Part shown: piece after piece, positions 1 through 11,528 of the stretch
How positions within the stretch are numbered: position 1 is the first letter of the stretch
Layout of the letters: the number at the start of each line of letters is the position of its first letter
NCBI RefSeq assembly: GCF_001723175.1
Contig: NC_064650.1
Coordinates: forward strand, 4,402,001-4,466,000
Reading direction: 5' to 3'
Length of the DNA stretch: 64,000 nt
Origin: Penicillium oxalicum
Taxonomy: Eukaryota > Ascomycota > Eurotiomycetes > Eurotiales > Aspergillaceae
The notes under the pieces: model-generated
Seen by the model: the letters and a program-made list of their open reading frames with translations, nothing else
What the model was told of the DNA's origin: nothing
Database searches by the model: none
Translations under genes and position numbers: made by a program

Positions 1-751
1 CTACAGACGCGATATGTGGCCGTCCCGCAAAGCCGCCGCCGAAGGATTCAAGCGCAGCCCTTTCTATCAAGCGTGGGACCCCCGCGTGCTCGACCGCTGG
101 GTTCAATATGGCCTCCGCGATCTCCCAACAGCCATCCATCCGCTCGATCCCAACACAGCCATCGATCCAAACAATCCGCCCGTCACCCTCCGCACTACCC
201 TTCATCAAGAAGTCTTCACCTTTTCACGGCCAAATTACACTCATGTGCCTGGTAGCGGCAAGCCCGTCAACCGCGTCACACACCCCGACCTGGACGCCGA
301 CCACCCAGACACCCACCCATTCTATCGCCCGGAACCGGCCCGTATTTTCTCCCAACTCCCATATCTGCGTCCAAGCGTGCTATACATCTTCGCCGGAAAG
401 TCAGACATGTGCCTTCCGGAGATGAGAGCGGATAAGCTCGCAAATACGGGCACGGGACTCGGAGGCAGCGGCGGTGTTGCCAAGGGTCGTGTGCAAGATG
501 TTTTTCTCGAGAATTTTGGCCACCTGCTCGCTCAGGAGGCGGTCAATGAATGTGCCGAGGCGGCTGTTTGCTGGCTGACCCCAGAGCTGCGACGCTGGCG
601 TGATGAGGAGGAGAGCTTCCGTTCGGCGTGGAGTCAGAAATCCAAGGTCCAGAAGATGACCATTGATCAGGCCTGGCTCGACCATGTCCCTGCTCCAGAA
701 CGTCGCCCGACCAACGGGGAGAAGAAGATGGCGGCTGAATCCAAGCTATGA
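1..751 (+). CDS. Peroxisomal alpha/beta hydrolase, AKT2/MpaH-like (5' end outside window)
   Basis: Only the last 250 or so codons are present; the frame is already open at the window edge and the first ATG at 14 is internal. The product resembles fungal 'toxin biosynthesis' alpha/beta hydrolases, a family that includes acyl-CoA hydrolases acting in peroxisomes. What is visible: the C-terminal half of the hydrolase fold, with an AGKSDMCLP stretch in the place of the catalytic acid loop and an ENFGHLL segment in the place of the catalytic histidine. The protein ends in Ser-Lys-Leu, a classical peroxisomal targeting signal PTS1. No intron is seen in the part present. The role of this family varies from secondary-metabolite processing to general acyl hydrolysis, so the substrate cannot be given. 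No biosynthetic cluster genes follow it here. It converges with the ceramidase gene. Confidence 0.75.
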   Translation, partial: YRRDMWPSRKAAAEGFKRSPFYQAWDPRVLDRWVQYGLRDLPTAIHPLDPNTAIDPNNPPVTLRTTLHQEVFTFSRPNYTHVPGSGKPVNRVTHPDLDADHPDTHPFYRPEPARIFSQLPYLRPSVLYIFAGKSDMCLPEMRADKLANTGTGLGGSGGVAKGRVQDVFLENFGHLLAQEAVNECAEAAVCWLTPELRRWRDEEESFRSAWSQKSKVQKMTIDQAWLDHVPAPERRPTNGEKKMAAESKL

Positions 752-1222
752 TGGAACGAGATTGTACTTCAAGGTATATTATAACACAGTGCGTGGCAAA
801 CTGTAAAGAGGGACAAGTTTAATTAGACTTGCAAAGACCCTCTTTGAGAGCCACATGGCAGTAGATCTTTTTTCGATTCCTGTGGAGAGGAGGAGCGGGC
901 GAAAAGGAGGTAAATGGACACATTTGGCTCCATCTCCTACGAAGAGTCATTTTTCTTGTTGAACTCAAATTGGCTATAGACGACAAAGGCTTACAAAGGT
1001 CAAATGAAAGTGAATCAGCAAAAGTCATGAATTCAAACCCCTTCCCGGCCCGGTGGCGACTTCTCCACTCATGCTTTAGTCCATGAGTCGGACGACAGCT
1101 ATCTTCGAGTAGTTCCTGACACAAACTTGGTCCTACAGAGACCATGGGTATGCTTTGTCTGAAAAAGAGTAGCAACGGGGTGTTTTGCGCGACATGAAAG
1201 ACCGTGAAGCGCGCATTGAAGA
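752..1222. other. Intergenic, convergent 3' ends
   Basis: The space between the stop codons of the hydrolase (+) and the ceramidase (-). The open frames inside it overlap the 3' flank of the ceramidase and do not look like proteins. I see nothing else. Confidence 0.6.
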
Positions 1223-2529
1223 TCAAGTCGACTTTTTGGCCCGGGACACACCATTCTCGGACCGGGGATTGGTGCAAACAATTTCCGGAATGTGCCAAAA
1301 GTGTGCCCAGCGCAGGTGGAAGTCATCTTGTCGGCCGTTGAGGCAGTGACGCAGCCAGATACCCCAGGTGATGTACAGGTATGCTCCAATTCCGGTCATG
1401 ACATGCCTGGAGATTACAGGGGAAATTAGCCATTAGCATATCTGCCCCCAAAAACCGAAGGAGAAAAGAACAAAAGGTACTTACCACCACCCATGGCCCT
1501 CTAAAAAGATACCCCATGGCAATCCTACGGTCCGTCGCCACGAACGGATCCGGGAACAGTATTGATTGTCGAGGAACCAGATGAAAAAGCCTCCCAAAAA
1601 CATACTGAGTCCATAACCTACCATGAACCACATCGTCTTCAGTGTTTTCATATCACGTTCATTCTCAAAACGCTGACGTTCCTTGGTCGGCACGGACAGG
1701 CCCTGCTTTTTCCGTTCGAGACGATCTTCTTCGCGAGAGCGACGCCATTTCGGGCGTAAGGTGGTCTCCATCGTGTGCATACTGCGGAAGACGACGACCG
1801 TCGTCAAGAGTGCATATGCAGTTTGATGGAACACTGGGTCTTGCAGATAATGATAGTAGAGCGTGATGAAGACAGCTAGACTCGTGAGAGCGACAGCCAG
1901 GACAATGCGAAATCCTACTGGACGGGTATACGAGAAGGAAGCATAGGCCATCAGACAAGTCGTATAGATCATGGAGAGTTCATCGACCAGTTGCATCGGG
2001 TCTGTCAATGTGCGATGATGCAAATTAGCACGCGGTAGCCTGAAGACCATCCACGAGACCTCGCTGGTCATACAGCACCACATCCTTCCTCCAAACCATA
2101 TATGTAGATGGGTTCCACTCACAAGTCAAGGTAGAATGGAAGAGGAAGCTTCCAGTACCAACAACCAAATAGCCCAAAAAGGATATCAAGAAGATTCGGT
2201 CGTGTCCATTCCGGCGACAGCTCAAAATACCCTTCACTCCAAGCCACATGAACAAAAGGTTCGTAAAGGCATTGACGATTTCGGCGGAGTAGATTGTAAC
2301 ATAGTAATCCTTGAAACGACCGCAGATTAGCCCGATTCTATAGTGAGTTGGGTGAATAGCGTGATCTGGCAGATTGTGGGGTGATGGCAGATCAAGTGAA
2401 GCAACCACGTCCCAGACGTCTACAGATGGGATGACGTACCTCCTCACACCAGTTTAATGTCGAGGTGACAGGGCTCCAGTATCCATCCTTTTCAGGCGGA
2501 TATGGTATATGGGGCAGAGACCACCGCAT
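1223..2529 (-). CDS. Alkaline ceramidase (Ypc1/Ydc1/ACER family)
   Basis: It hydrolyses (dihydro/phyto)ceramide to a long-chain base and a fatty acid in the ER/Golgi membrane. Four exons join in frame: 2529-2440, 2309-2123, 2001-1485 and 1406-1223, giving 325 residues, normal for the family. All three introns (130, 121 and 78 nt) have GT..AG ends (GTACGT, GTGAGT and GTAAGT donors). Visible family marks are the N-terminal YWSPVTSTLNWCEEDY block, YSAEIVNAFTNLLF, FHSTLTYPMQLVDELSM across the second junction, and HLRWAHFWHIPE near the end with the conserved histidines expected to bind metal. Several hydrophobic segments fit a seven-helix membrane protein. The ATG at 2529 is chosen because it precedes the conserved N-terminus directly. 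It is divergent from the Hem25 gene. Confidence 0.93.
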
Positions 2530-3407
2530 GGCAGGATGATGGATGAGAGAGGTGATGATAAGGAAAGAAAAGAACTTCAGAACGAGAATACTTCAGTAAG
2601 GGCAGTAGCTTTCCCCGTGTCCCAATGATGCTTGATCCCAAGGCACCCCGCAAAAAACAGACGCTGATTGGCTCCTCAATGCCTCCGTGAGTTGCCGGCC
2701 GCTTGCGGCTGTTTTTGGCCGCATTGGCAATGATCCAAACGGAAGACTGAAAGACGATCAACAAGGTTTTTGTCGGTCGCCCGGTCTTCAGAAGCTCAGC
2801 CATTTCCACTCATGCTCATCGTTTCAATCTTGTCAGTCAAAGTTATCTCACCGTCCTTGTCTAGTGCGCGACCGTCTCACGAGCTTTTGGGTTCACCCAA
2901 AAGTCCTATTGTTCATGTGATCTTCGCGATATCGGCAAGCCGCCACTAGTGGAGACACTAGAGCTTATCGTGTTATCGATAGTCCCGATAAGGCTGGCAC
3001 GATCTCCGACCGAGGCCAACCCTCCGATTCTCCCGCTCAGATCTTGGATGACTTCACCGACCTGACCGACTCTGAGCACAATTTGTCTTCATTTTATCTC
3101 TACCTCATTCACCTCACTCACCACGCTCCTTGGAACAAACAGACTCTCTTTTTTTCACTGGATATCTGATTTCATCCCAATTTGTTTCCGTCATGGGAAG
3201 ATAGTCATTTTCGACTTCATTTCTCAACTGTGACCGTTCCGGCGAATGCGCTCGGGTCTTAGACTCGGTCAATCGTGGAATTTCACCGCGCCGAACATTG
3301 CAATTCGATCCCGGTTCGCAAAGACTCTGAATCTTCATTCAAAAAAATAATTGCCACCACCTTGCTAGCTGCAGCATCATAACGTGGGCTAGTCGGCACG
3401 AAAAGCC
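2530..3407. promoter_or_regulatory. Divergent promoter region, ceramidase / Hem25
   Basis: The 878 bases between two divergent start codons must carry both promoters and 5' UTRs. Open frames here (for example 2492-2809 on the minus strand) have no recognisable features. I cannot name specific binding sites with confidence. Confidence 0.4.
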
Positions 3408-4533
3408 ATGTCAGACAAAAGCGTTTTTGCGCCGGCGAACGTGAAGAAGAGCAATGCTACCTCTACCTGTATGCCAGTCATCCCCTCTACGGCGGAAGCT
3501 TCATCAAGTCAATTTTTTTGGTGTTTTAAGAATGTATGACCACTAGCTAACAAATCTTCCCCGTGTTCTCCTAATCAACTCAGCATCCAAAACCGTTTTC
3601 CACTTTGCAGCCGGTCTTTGCTCCGGCCTGACCTCCTCCATTCTCCTCCAGCCAGCCGATCTCCTCAAAACCCGAGTCCAGCAAGCCGGCAAAGCCAATG
3701 CTCTTCTCCCAACCCTCAAAGCGATCCTCTCCTCTCAAAATCCAATCCGCGGACTCTGGCGCGGAACATTACCCTCGGCCCTTCGTACAGGATTCGGTTC
3801 CGCCCTCTACTTCACCAGCCTGAACGCCCTTCGACAGACCATCGCACAGTCCAACCCTCCCCTCATCCTGACCAATGCAGCCTCAGCAGCGGGAAACTCA
3901 TCTTCCGCCCTACCTAAACTCTCAAATACGGCCAACCTAGCCACCGGAGCTGTCGCCCGCGTCGCCGCAGGCTTCGTCATGATGCCCGTGACTGTGCTCA
4001 AAGTCCGCTATGAATCAGACTTCTACGCCTACCGCAGTCTCTTGGGAGCCGGTCGCGATATCGTTCGTACAGAAGGCGTTCGCGGACTCTTCGCGGGTTT
4101 CGGCGCCACCGCGGCCCGAGACGCTCCCTACGCAGGCCTCTACGTCCTGCTCTACGAACAATTAAAGCGTCGTCTTGCGCACATGACCGCGATCGACCCT
4201 ACGCTTCCCTCTGACGGGAAATCCTCGGTAGCCGTATCCTCTTCATCGATCAATTTTGTCTCCGGAGCCGCGGCCGCCGGTCTGGCCACTGCCATCACGA
4301 ATCCTTTCGACGCGGTGAAAACCCGCCTGCAACTCATGCCGGCCAAGTACGGGAATATGGTCCGGGCAGTGCGCCTGATGGTGCAAGAAGACGGTATGCG
4401 CAGTCTCTTTGGAGGTCTGGGTCTACGAATGGGCCGTAAGGCATTGAGCTCCGCGCTGGCTTGGACAGTCTATGAGGAATTGATTCTTCGTGCGGAAAAG
4501 CGCTGGGCGGCCAAACATGAAATGAGTCTGTGA
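3408..4533 (+). CDS. hem25: Mitochondrial glycine transporter, Hem25/SLC25A38-like
   Basis: A mitochondrial inner-membrane carrier expected to import glycine for 5-aminolevulinate synthesis, the first step of heme biosynthesis. Two exons, 3408-3468 and 3584-4533, flank a 115-nt intron and give 336 residues. Three carrier repeats are visible through their P-x-[DE]/[TS]-x-x-[KR]-x-[KR] signatures: [18 protein letters not shown] and NPFDAVKTR. The first repeat starts right after the intron ([13 protein letters not shown]). The second signature has Thr-Val in place of an acidic residue, as in SLC25A38 members. The N-terminus is short, as usual for carriers. The insert around residues 110-130, rich in Ser, Ala and Asn, is longer than in yeast. 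The identification rests on the overall match to the Hem25 group. Confidence in the carrier superfamily is near certain; the substrate is inferred. Confidence 0.88.
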
Positions 4534-5413
4534 ATGAGCAAGACAGTCAGTGCGTAACATAGTATGGCCCGAAAGTTGGGGAGTTCGTTGCGATCATCAA
4601 CTCGAGGCGCCACATCAACGAGGAAAAATCTGCGGGGGGGGGGGAGAGAAAGGAAGAAATCTCGCAGAAGATCATGTATCATGTATCATTAGCTATCATC
4701 TCCTTATCAGTGAATGCAGCCGTGTCCTGCAGATGCCATCCCATATGCAGCCCTTGCATTTCAACCTTAGTCGTGCAGGGCAGATCCTGTACTTGCTGCA
4801 GAGCGGGTACAGTGGTTTGCTGTCACGGCCTATTCTTGATCCTCCGGGTGTACCTGACGATCGTAAGTGCCGTATTTACGCATGAAGTGAGATGAGCGAC
4901 TATACGGATGGGACTTGGCCTGCTATGACCAAATATGTCCATCCTACTCCAGTTGACGTGCTTAGATGTGACCAAGTGACTTTGTCAAAAAAGAACAATT
5001 GAATTGCGCCCATATATTTGAACAAACTTGGAGAAAATTGCCCACAGAGGAATCAGATGACATAAAAAGCATGAGGAATAGGGAGATATTTCAAAAAAAA
5101 AAAAATACCATGAAATGGACAGATAAAATAAGAAGAGAAGAAAAAGAAAATAATATAAAGTCGTCAAATCGTGACTCGTGAATGGGCCGTTCTTTGCAAA
5201 TAACATGCTGGTCCGTCCGGGGATCAGGCCAAGTCAGGCAGAATCGGCCTCAACTCCCAGCGGAGAAAAAGAAAATGAGGGACTGCACATCCCTTAGGAC
5301 GGTACTTCCATGCCGACGAAGTATCAGAGTGTCCTTGACGCAGATGGAATCAACAAGGTACCGACCCAGCCGAGGTGTAGAGGGTTTCAGGGCAAGGGCT
5401 GTTTGCCTCGTCG
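4534..5413. other. Intergenic, convergent 3' ends with a G11 run
   Basis: The region between the stops of the carrier and the coiled-coil gene. It contains a run of 11 G at 4634-4644 and an A-rich patch around 5090-5160. No coding feature is seen. Confidence 0.6.
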
Positions 5414-7249
5414 TTAAGCAAAGATGCGGAGTCGGCGACTGGGGCTCTTCTTCCGCACCAGGTACATCTTGTCCTTGTTGCGGTCGTTGATTTTGAGTTC
5501 GGTGGTCGAGCTGGAGGTCTGCGCTACGAGCTTGCCCTCGCGAAGGCGACGAGTATGGGCGAAGAGCTCCTCCTGGAAATCTTCGGTGATCCAGCGCTTG
5601 ATGATAATGTAGTTGCTATCACGCTGAAGGGGGGTAAAGGTAGAATGTTAGCCTGAACATCTGAATTACAACCGGGTATTGATCCTCAGGGAGGAAACAT
5701 GCTCACCTCATCCCAGTCCCATGGCAGGTTGTAGGCGAGAAGAGTTTCGGGGAGAAGATGCTTGCGGTGAACCTGAGACCAAAGTGTTAGCATACGGACC
5801 ACCACAAGTCGAATCGGCTCTGGCGCTCCTCTCTCACCTTGATCCAGGTTGTCTTTTCTTCGATGAATTCCTCCTTCACCGCAATCTCTTTGTGCTCTTT
5901 CTTTTCCTTCTTCTCCTCTTTCTTCTCCTTCTTCTCCTTTTCCTTCTTTTTGAGAATCTCTTCAATTTCTTCCTCGGTGTAGCCGAATTCGAGGCGCAGC
6001 CGCTCGCGGAATTCCCGATCTTTCTTGATCGCCTCCTCTTGCTGCCGCTGTCGGATCCGCTCCTGTTCCAACTTCCATTCCTCGACGGCGGCGGCTTTCA
6101 TCGCCGCCTCTTGCTTCTTTTTCTCCTCCTCGGCGGCTGCTCGGCGGCGTTCTTCTTCCAGGAACTCCCTGCGCAGTTTCTCACGCTCCTCCTCTTCTTC
6201 CTTGGCCCGAATTGCTTTGCGTCGTTCCTCCTCGAGGAACTCTCGTCGCAGTTTCTCACGCTCCTCCTCTTCTTCCTTGGCCCGGGCTGCTTTGCGTCGT
6301 TCCTCCTCGAGGAACTCCCGTCGCATTCGCTCTCGCTCCTCTTCCTCTTCCTTTTGCCGGACAATCTCTTTCAACTTCTCCTCGCGAATTTTTTGTTTGA
6401 GTTCTTCCCGCTCGGCGGCTTCTTTCTCCGCCTCCTCGAGTCTCTTGAGCCGCCAGATCTTGTGCTCGGCGGCCTCGCGTTCCTGTTCCTCGAGTTTCTT
6501 CAGACGCCATTCCTTCTCCACATTTCGTCGCTCTTCCTCGGCACGATTCTTGCGTTCAAACCGCTCCAGTCGACGCAGTCGGTCGCTGATCTCGTCCTCG
6601 TACCACTCTTCCTCACGCAGGATTCGCGACTCGCGTGGATCACGCGGCTCGGCCCGCTCACGATGCTTCTCCAGCTCCCGTTCCAGCCGCTCAATCTCCT
6701 GCTGCTGTTTCCAGATCTCCAGATCCTGCCGCATATCGCTTCTCTCCAGCAACTTTTGGTTCAGTAAGAGTTCGGGATCCCGTTCGCGCCCGCGTTCATG
6801 TTCTCGCTCCACGTGCACCTGCTGCACCTGCTTGGGTGAGGCTTCGCGCGAGATGGCGGCGGCGGCGGCAGCCCGACGACGTGGCGATACCACCTCCTCG
6901 TCCCAGTCGGGCTCATAGATCTTTTGCTGGACCCGGCGAGGCTTGTTGGTATTGCTCGTGTCAGAGCGCTGAGCCTGCTCATTAAAGATCATGACGGCGG
7001 GGGGGGCGGCGGCGGCGGCACCTCGGCGCGCTCGCGGTGTCGGCGGCCACCGGTGGAGGCCGATCGGTGCACCCGCGTGGTCTGCTGCACCGGGACCATG
7101 AGAGTTTCGCGGAACTCTGGACGGTGATGGCGGGAGACGGAGCGTCGACGGACGGTCGCACGACCGCCTCTTCGGCCGCCCGCATGGATGGAGATGTCGG
7201 TCTCGGAGAAATCCGACTCATCGGATTCATAGTAGAATTCTTGAGGCAT
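5414..7249 (-). CDS. Charged coiled-coil protein of unknown function (frame break at 7002)
   Basis: I do not recognise a named family beyond fungal Glu/Arg-rich hypothetical proteins. Exons are 7249-5838, 5772-5707 and 5623-5414, with introns of 65 and 83 nt. As given, the frame from ATG 7249 meets a stop at 6991-6989 just after a proline run coded by a C8 tract (7001 region, minus strand). One extra C joins it in frame to the downstream PDWDEEVV..coiled-coil part and yields 562 residues. An alternative is a 47-nt intron with a weak GTGCCG donor that also keeps frame. The N-terminal 85 residues are Ser/Arg-rich. Residues of about 150-440 form a long highly charged coiled coil, including three tandem 25-residue repeats (75-bp units, about 6160-6384). 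A conserved-looking C-terminus follows the two introns and ends KKSPRLRIFA. Function unknown; likely nuclear or RNA-associated is only a guess. Confidence 0.7.
6160..6384 (-). repeat. Three tandem 75-bp units coding RREFLEEERRKA-type repeat
   Basis: Within the coiled-coil gene the motif RREFLEEERR recurs every 75 bases (landmark positions about 6159, 6234 and 6309), with EEEEEREKL linkers. The first two copies in protein order are almost identical. The third diverges at its far end. Confidence 0.8.
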
Positions 7250-9428
7250 GGTGAAATGGAGGCTGCGGGCCTGTTGCGGAAGTTGGGCGTGTGCTGATCA
7301 GCGACAAAGTATAGAAGAGATGACCCTTTGGATCTCCCAGTCGTGGCTAAATCACCAGGTCCGGGTGGATTTCGTTCCAAATGCCTGGGGGGGGGGGGGA
7401 AAGGCACAGGCCGAGTCCAAGAATCAGATGACGCAGGCTGTCGGTCCTGAGGACAAGGATGCGGGGCTGGATAAGACGGAAGAACAGAAGAAGACCAAGT
7501 GGAAATGCTGCGGTGATGGAGACTCGAGCAGGACGGGCTCGTCAGGACGCCTCCCGGTCACGTTTTTGTCTAATCTGGGAGTCTTTGACTATGTGAAATA
7601 TTGCGCCTGTAATCTCTTCCGATCCGAGAAAATCTCAGGAGGGTTGAGAGTTCGAGGAGGACTAGAAAGTGAGAAAGACGACGACCGCCACACTTGGAGA
7701 GAGGGGGGGCAAGAGTGGGGGGGAGCGAAAACGGCTCGTGAATCGACGATCGCTCAGCTGAAAAGCGACGGGAAGGGGCTGGGATGAGAGAGGAAGAGAG
7801 AGAAGATGACCTCAAAAAGGCAACCTCTGGCGTGGTCGGTCGACCGCTATTTATTCGAAGCGGGATTGGACCATCTCCAGACCAGTTCTTGGGGGGGGGA
7901 AAGGGAAAAGGGTTGGTCGATTTCGATCGCACTCTGTCTTCCTCCGTTGTACAAAATGGGCGTTACGAATCATTTCGAACTTGTCCACTCGTCCACGAGG
8001 ACTGGCCAGTCGACTGTAAACCGCAGCCGCCATGCCGCACGGGTTGCATAACCATATCAGCCTCAGTCCATGGGCGGGACGTCCGATCGAGGCCGATTGC
8101 CACAATGGACAGTCCTGTACAGCGGACAGGGGATTGGGGATGCCTCCTGCACGCCATCCCGTCACGTTGATGCTTCCAACGATCCGCTCGCAGAGAGGTT
8201 GGATGCCTGAAGAATCTCTCTGACAGATTATCTTTTTCTTCCCCTGTTTGGGCCCGTGGTTCCAACCATGGCGGTGGCTTTCCATGGTTCTGGTGTTGAT
8301 GTCCAACTGAAGTCGGAAATCGGTGCCACCTTCAACCACGAGTCACCTGCGAGGTACCTCCTCCTCTCCTGACTGACTCTTAACCTCCCGTGGTACCTTT
8401 GGAGCCCCTCTTCTTCCAAGAAAGTCGCGGGATAACATCATCGCCTCCACTCCCGTTGGGACTCGCCCAGTTCCAAACTCCACTTGGGCACCCGAGTCCA
8501 TGACAGCTCTGGGCCCTTCTCCACCTCCCAACCCAGAGCAGAGAGGGTCATTCGGCTTCACATCCAGTCCCGTACTAACTCAAACATCACATCGACATAT
8601 ACCTCCTTCGATGTAGTATTCCACTGTTGGAATTCACCGCGCTAGCCACACATAAGAAGCGCCAGCCCTAACCGCTTAAAGGCCCTCCCCGACGTATCCA
8701 CGAAAATTACCCAGTCAATCGCCCGCCCGCGCCTGTCCTGCAGCCCATTCATTCGCGTCAACCGGTCTATGCACAAGCCCCTGAGCGCTTCGAGACGATT
8801 GAGAAGCCTGGGCACTGCGATCCAGGGACACGACCTCGCTCGGGATTCTTCAGATTTTCAGATCCAGAGGGGTTCATCCAATCCGTCAGTCCGCCCAATC
8901 ACGAGTGACGCGTCTCCTGGGGTTTCAGGCGTTTCTCTCTGACAATCTCTCTTTGCTCGCTTGGGTACCCATTGTCGCTGGGGTGAAACGTGGATCTCAC
9001 AAGATTGGGCAGCCAACCCCTCCGCCGTCCGTTCGGAGCCTCTCTCCATCCCAAGGCCCCGGTAGTGTCTCGAGGAACTACAAAGGCTCCACTTTTCGAG
9101 GCACAAGGCATGAAGTGTCCTGATAGTAAATGCCGACCTTTTTGGGCCTTTGAATTGCTTTGGTATTTCTCACTCCAAGCTTGTTGCTAGTCACTATGCC
9201 GTCTATTGTGTCGAAGACAGGGTAAGCCATCGATTCCTGAGGAGACCATGAGTAAACTAAGTGAATATTGAATATTAAGATTGATATCAAGACAAGGGCA
9301 CCTCTGATTTGAAAATCGAAAGATTAAATAGAACAGCCACCGTACGATAACATATCTTTTTTCGGGTTAAGATAGTAGGTCTAGGTAAGCACCTTAGGTT
9401 GTTCAGTAGTACAAGCCCTGGCCGATCT
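7250..9428. other. Intergenic, upstream of the coiled-coil gene
   Basis: About 2.2 kb with only spurious-looking frames. It includes the promoter and 5' UTR of the coiled-coil gene and a G13 run at 7387-7399. From about 9.1 kb the DNA becomes visibly AT-rich. I see no gene I can support. Confidence 0.5.
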
Positions 9429-9887
9429 TCAAGACCAGGTCCAGAATCTTTTCTGTAGAAAGCATTGCCAAATAAACATGCCTCTCTGCCCAATAGCACA
9501 GAAGTATCTTCGCCAGGCAGGCTGAAAGCGGAGAGCTAACTCGGGTCCCAGTAAGCCTTTACGAACCAATGCCTCACAGGTCTTTGTCTCCTTTGCAGAA
9601 TCAATGAAGATGTATTCTGCATTCGAGATGATATCCGTTGCCTTGCGCTTAAAGTCATACGCTAGCAAGGCCATTGTTGAATAGACATTGTGCCAACAAG
9701 CAGAAATAAGACCATCAGAAACTTGATTGCGCTTTACTTCTGGAAACTCCATTTCCCAGAAATCGGCGATCCCACTCGGCGGCGCTGAGGATAATATCGT
9801 CATAGGGTTCATGGCCATGTACCATAAATTATAGGAGTGTCCTAACCGCAAACTGTTCAGTTCTAGCGGAGCAGAGGCTCGATTCAT
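9429..9887 (-). CDS. Hypothetical ORF, possible gene fragment
   Basis: An open frame of about 150 residues starts at ATG 9887. The composition is protein-like: aromatic-rich, with segments such as DFWEMEFPEVKRNQVSDG and ACWHNVYSTMALLAYDFKRK. It stops abruptly after KRFWTWS. No domain is recognised. It lies in an AT-rich patch between housekeeping genes, with no obvious partner exons; the neighbouring frame near 9490-9290 continues protein-like for a short way, so it may be a frameshifted relic or one exon of a larger gene. Fungal transcription-factor middle domains have a similar look, but this is not more than an impression. Confidence 0.3.
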   Translation of the reverse strand: MNRASAPLELNSLRLGHSYNLWYMAMNPMTILSSAPPSGIADFWEMEFPEVKRNQVSDGLISACWHNVYSTMALLAYDFKRKATDIISNAEYIFIDSAKETKTCEALVRKGLLGPELALRFQPAWRRYFCAIGQRGMFIWQCFLQKRFWTWS

Positions 9888-10935
9888 GCCACCCACGTTA
9901 TGCCTTTTTCGTCGGAGCGAGCCCTTCTCGCATCAATTACACAATACTGTAGGGACATTCCTTATTGAAGGAGGACCTAGTAAAAGTGCACAACAAAAGA
10001 AGTCCATACCAAAGACAAATAATGAATTACGCATCATAAATACAAGTATGCGAGTACTCCATATAGTATCATTTTCCATCGGCTGTCTGGGCCCAAAGAC
10101 CTCTCTACCCTTGCAGTCATCGCGAGGAAAATGCGAGGTAGTACTGGCAACGTTATTTTTCCTGCCTTTTTCTACCCCCGCAGTTATTACATCCATCACT
10201 AGGGATCAGTCTGCCGGGTGTCTCAACCTTATGAGGGCAAGCACGCGTAGTTATATTGTAGGTTCTCTTGCAGTGTATGAGATCAGAAAATTTGAGGAAG
10301 AAGAGTCCCTTTTATAATCACGAGCCTTGCTCGATATGAAACTGTTAGGATTGCTACTTTTGAGAGTTGATAAGCCTTGCTAGGCGCCACCTATAAACAG
10401 AAATGTTCGTGGTAAGAAGGCTGGTTATTTGACCAAAGACATATCCGGGATTCCTTACATTTTCTAGCTGGGAATCCAGGCACGCCCCAATATGCTAGTC
10501 ACGTAGTCATATCTCATAGACAGGGTTCCCGCTCGATCTTTGCAACTTCATCCCGAACCACGTCCAAAGGGGGTTCCGGTGATTTTTTCGTCAAGGCTCC
10601 AGCTTCTATGGCACCTGTGATTGACTGAAGGCAGGCGTATCTGTGACAGGAATAAGAGGCTCCCGGCGCGTAGGTGACCACCATGCATTGGTCGAATGAG
10701 CTGCTCACGGCTAGCGCTTTATTAGCGCCTCGCCCACAATCTAGACCAGCGGGCTACATCGATGGAAGAGTAGACCAAATTGCGGCTCCTCGCGCCATTC
10801 ACATCTTTTCTGACGTGGCTGAAAGACAAATCGGAGTGGGAGAAGTCTACCACAGTGGACGTAATTCTTTCTCCATGTCGACATCATTTCAGGCCCACGT
10901 AGCCCCCTTGCCAGCACCCAACTCATTTCAATTCT
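9888..10935. other. Intergenic, AT-rich
   Basis: About 1 kb between the doubtful ORF and the prefoldin stop codon. Frames on both strands are short and unconvincing. The right end is the 3' flank of the prefoldin gene. Confidence 0.45.
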
Positions 10936-11528
10936 TCATGCACGCCCACCCGATTTCAATATTTGTTCCAAGTTCTCGCGACTGTTCTTATGCGTGGTTT
11001 CGTGGTAGTGCAGCTTCTTCTCCAGGTTGGTAATATCCAAAGCAGCCTCGGCGCTCTCACGGGTGAGTCGCTTGTTGACCGTATCAATCGGGACGTTGAC
11101 GAACCTGGTTCAAGCGAATGGTTAGCTGTCATTCTTTCCCCCCGTGCCATCGAGGCGCGCATTGCACTCCTCTATCGGAACGACGCAATTCGTCAGGCAA
11201 GGAGCAAACCCCCACATTTTCCCTACGCCTTCGTAGACCGGCGTTTCTGATGGTAATCCGGCAAGTTCTTTGGACGTCAGTTGCAGCATGCGGATATCAC
11301 GCTGTTTCGTCGTGATTTGGGCCTTGGTGACCCCAATCTGTTGCTGGGAGGCAATGGCGCGAGCTTCGATTTCTTGCAGAATCTAGTGGATGGAATGAAC
11401 ATGAGCATTGTTTCAGGAAAATAGACCAAGTCACATGGGCGCAATTGATTTCTCATATTGGGAGAAAAAAAGACATATGGATCTCCAGTCCGTCTCACCT
11501 TCTGCAGTGCCTCGTTAGGAATAGACAT
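10936..11528 (-). CDS. Prefoldin subunit 1 (beta-type)
   Basis: A subunit of the hexameric cytosolic chaperone that hands unfolded actin and tubulin to the CCT chaperonin. Three exons, 11528-11499, 11382-11216 and 11104-10936, give 121 residues, the usual beta-prefoldin length. The first exon codes only ten residues (MSIPNEALQK). Introns are 116 and 111 nt; the second has a GTGGGG donor, and its use is supported by the resulting GKMFVNVP junction, a conserved prefoldin beta-hairpin region. N- and C-terminal coiled coils are visible (QEIEARAIASQQQIG..; LEKKLHYHETTHKNSRENL). The match to Pfd1 is clear across the whole length. Confidence 0.93.

Noticed and set aside
6025..6918. 297-codon plus-strand Ser/Arg-rich frame
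   Set aside because: It is the complement of the repetitive Glu/Arg coiled-coil coding sequence on the minus strand.
7248..7787. 179-codon plus-strand frame upstream of the coiled-coil gene
   Set aside because: It overlaps the start of the minus-strand gene and a G13 run, is Gly/Lys-rich without motifs, and is likely 5' UTR sequence.
11105..11215. Reading prefoldin exon 2 straight through its intron
   Set aside because: The read-through has a stop codon and loses the conserved FVNVP region; splicing gives a normal 121-residue Pfd1.
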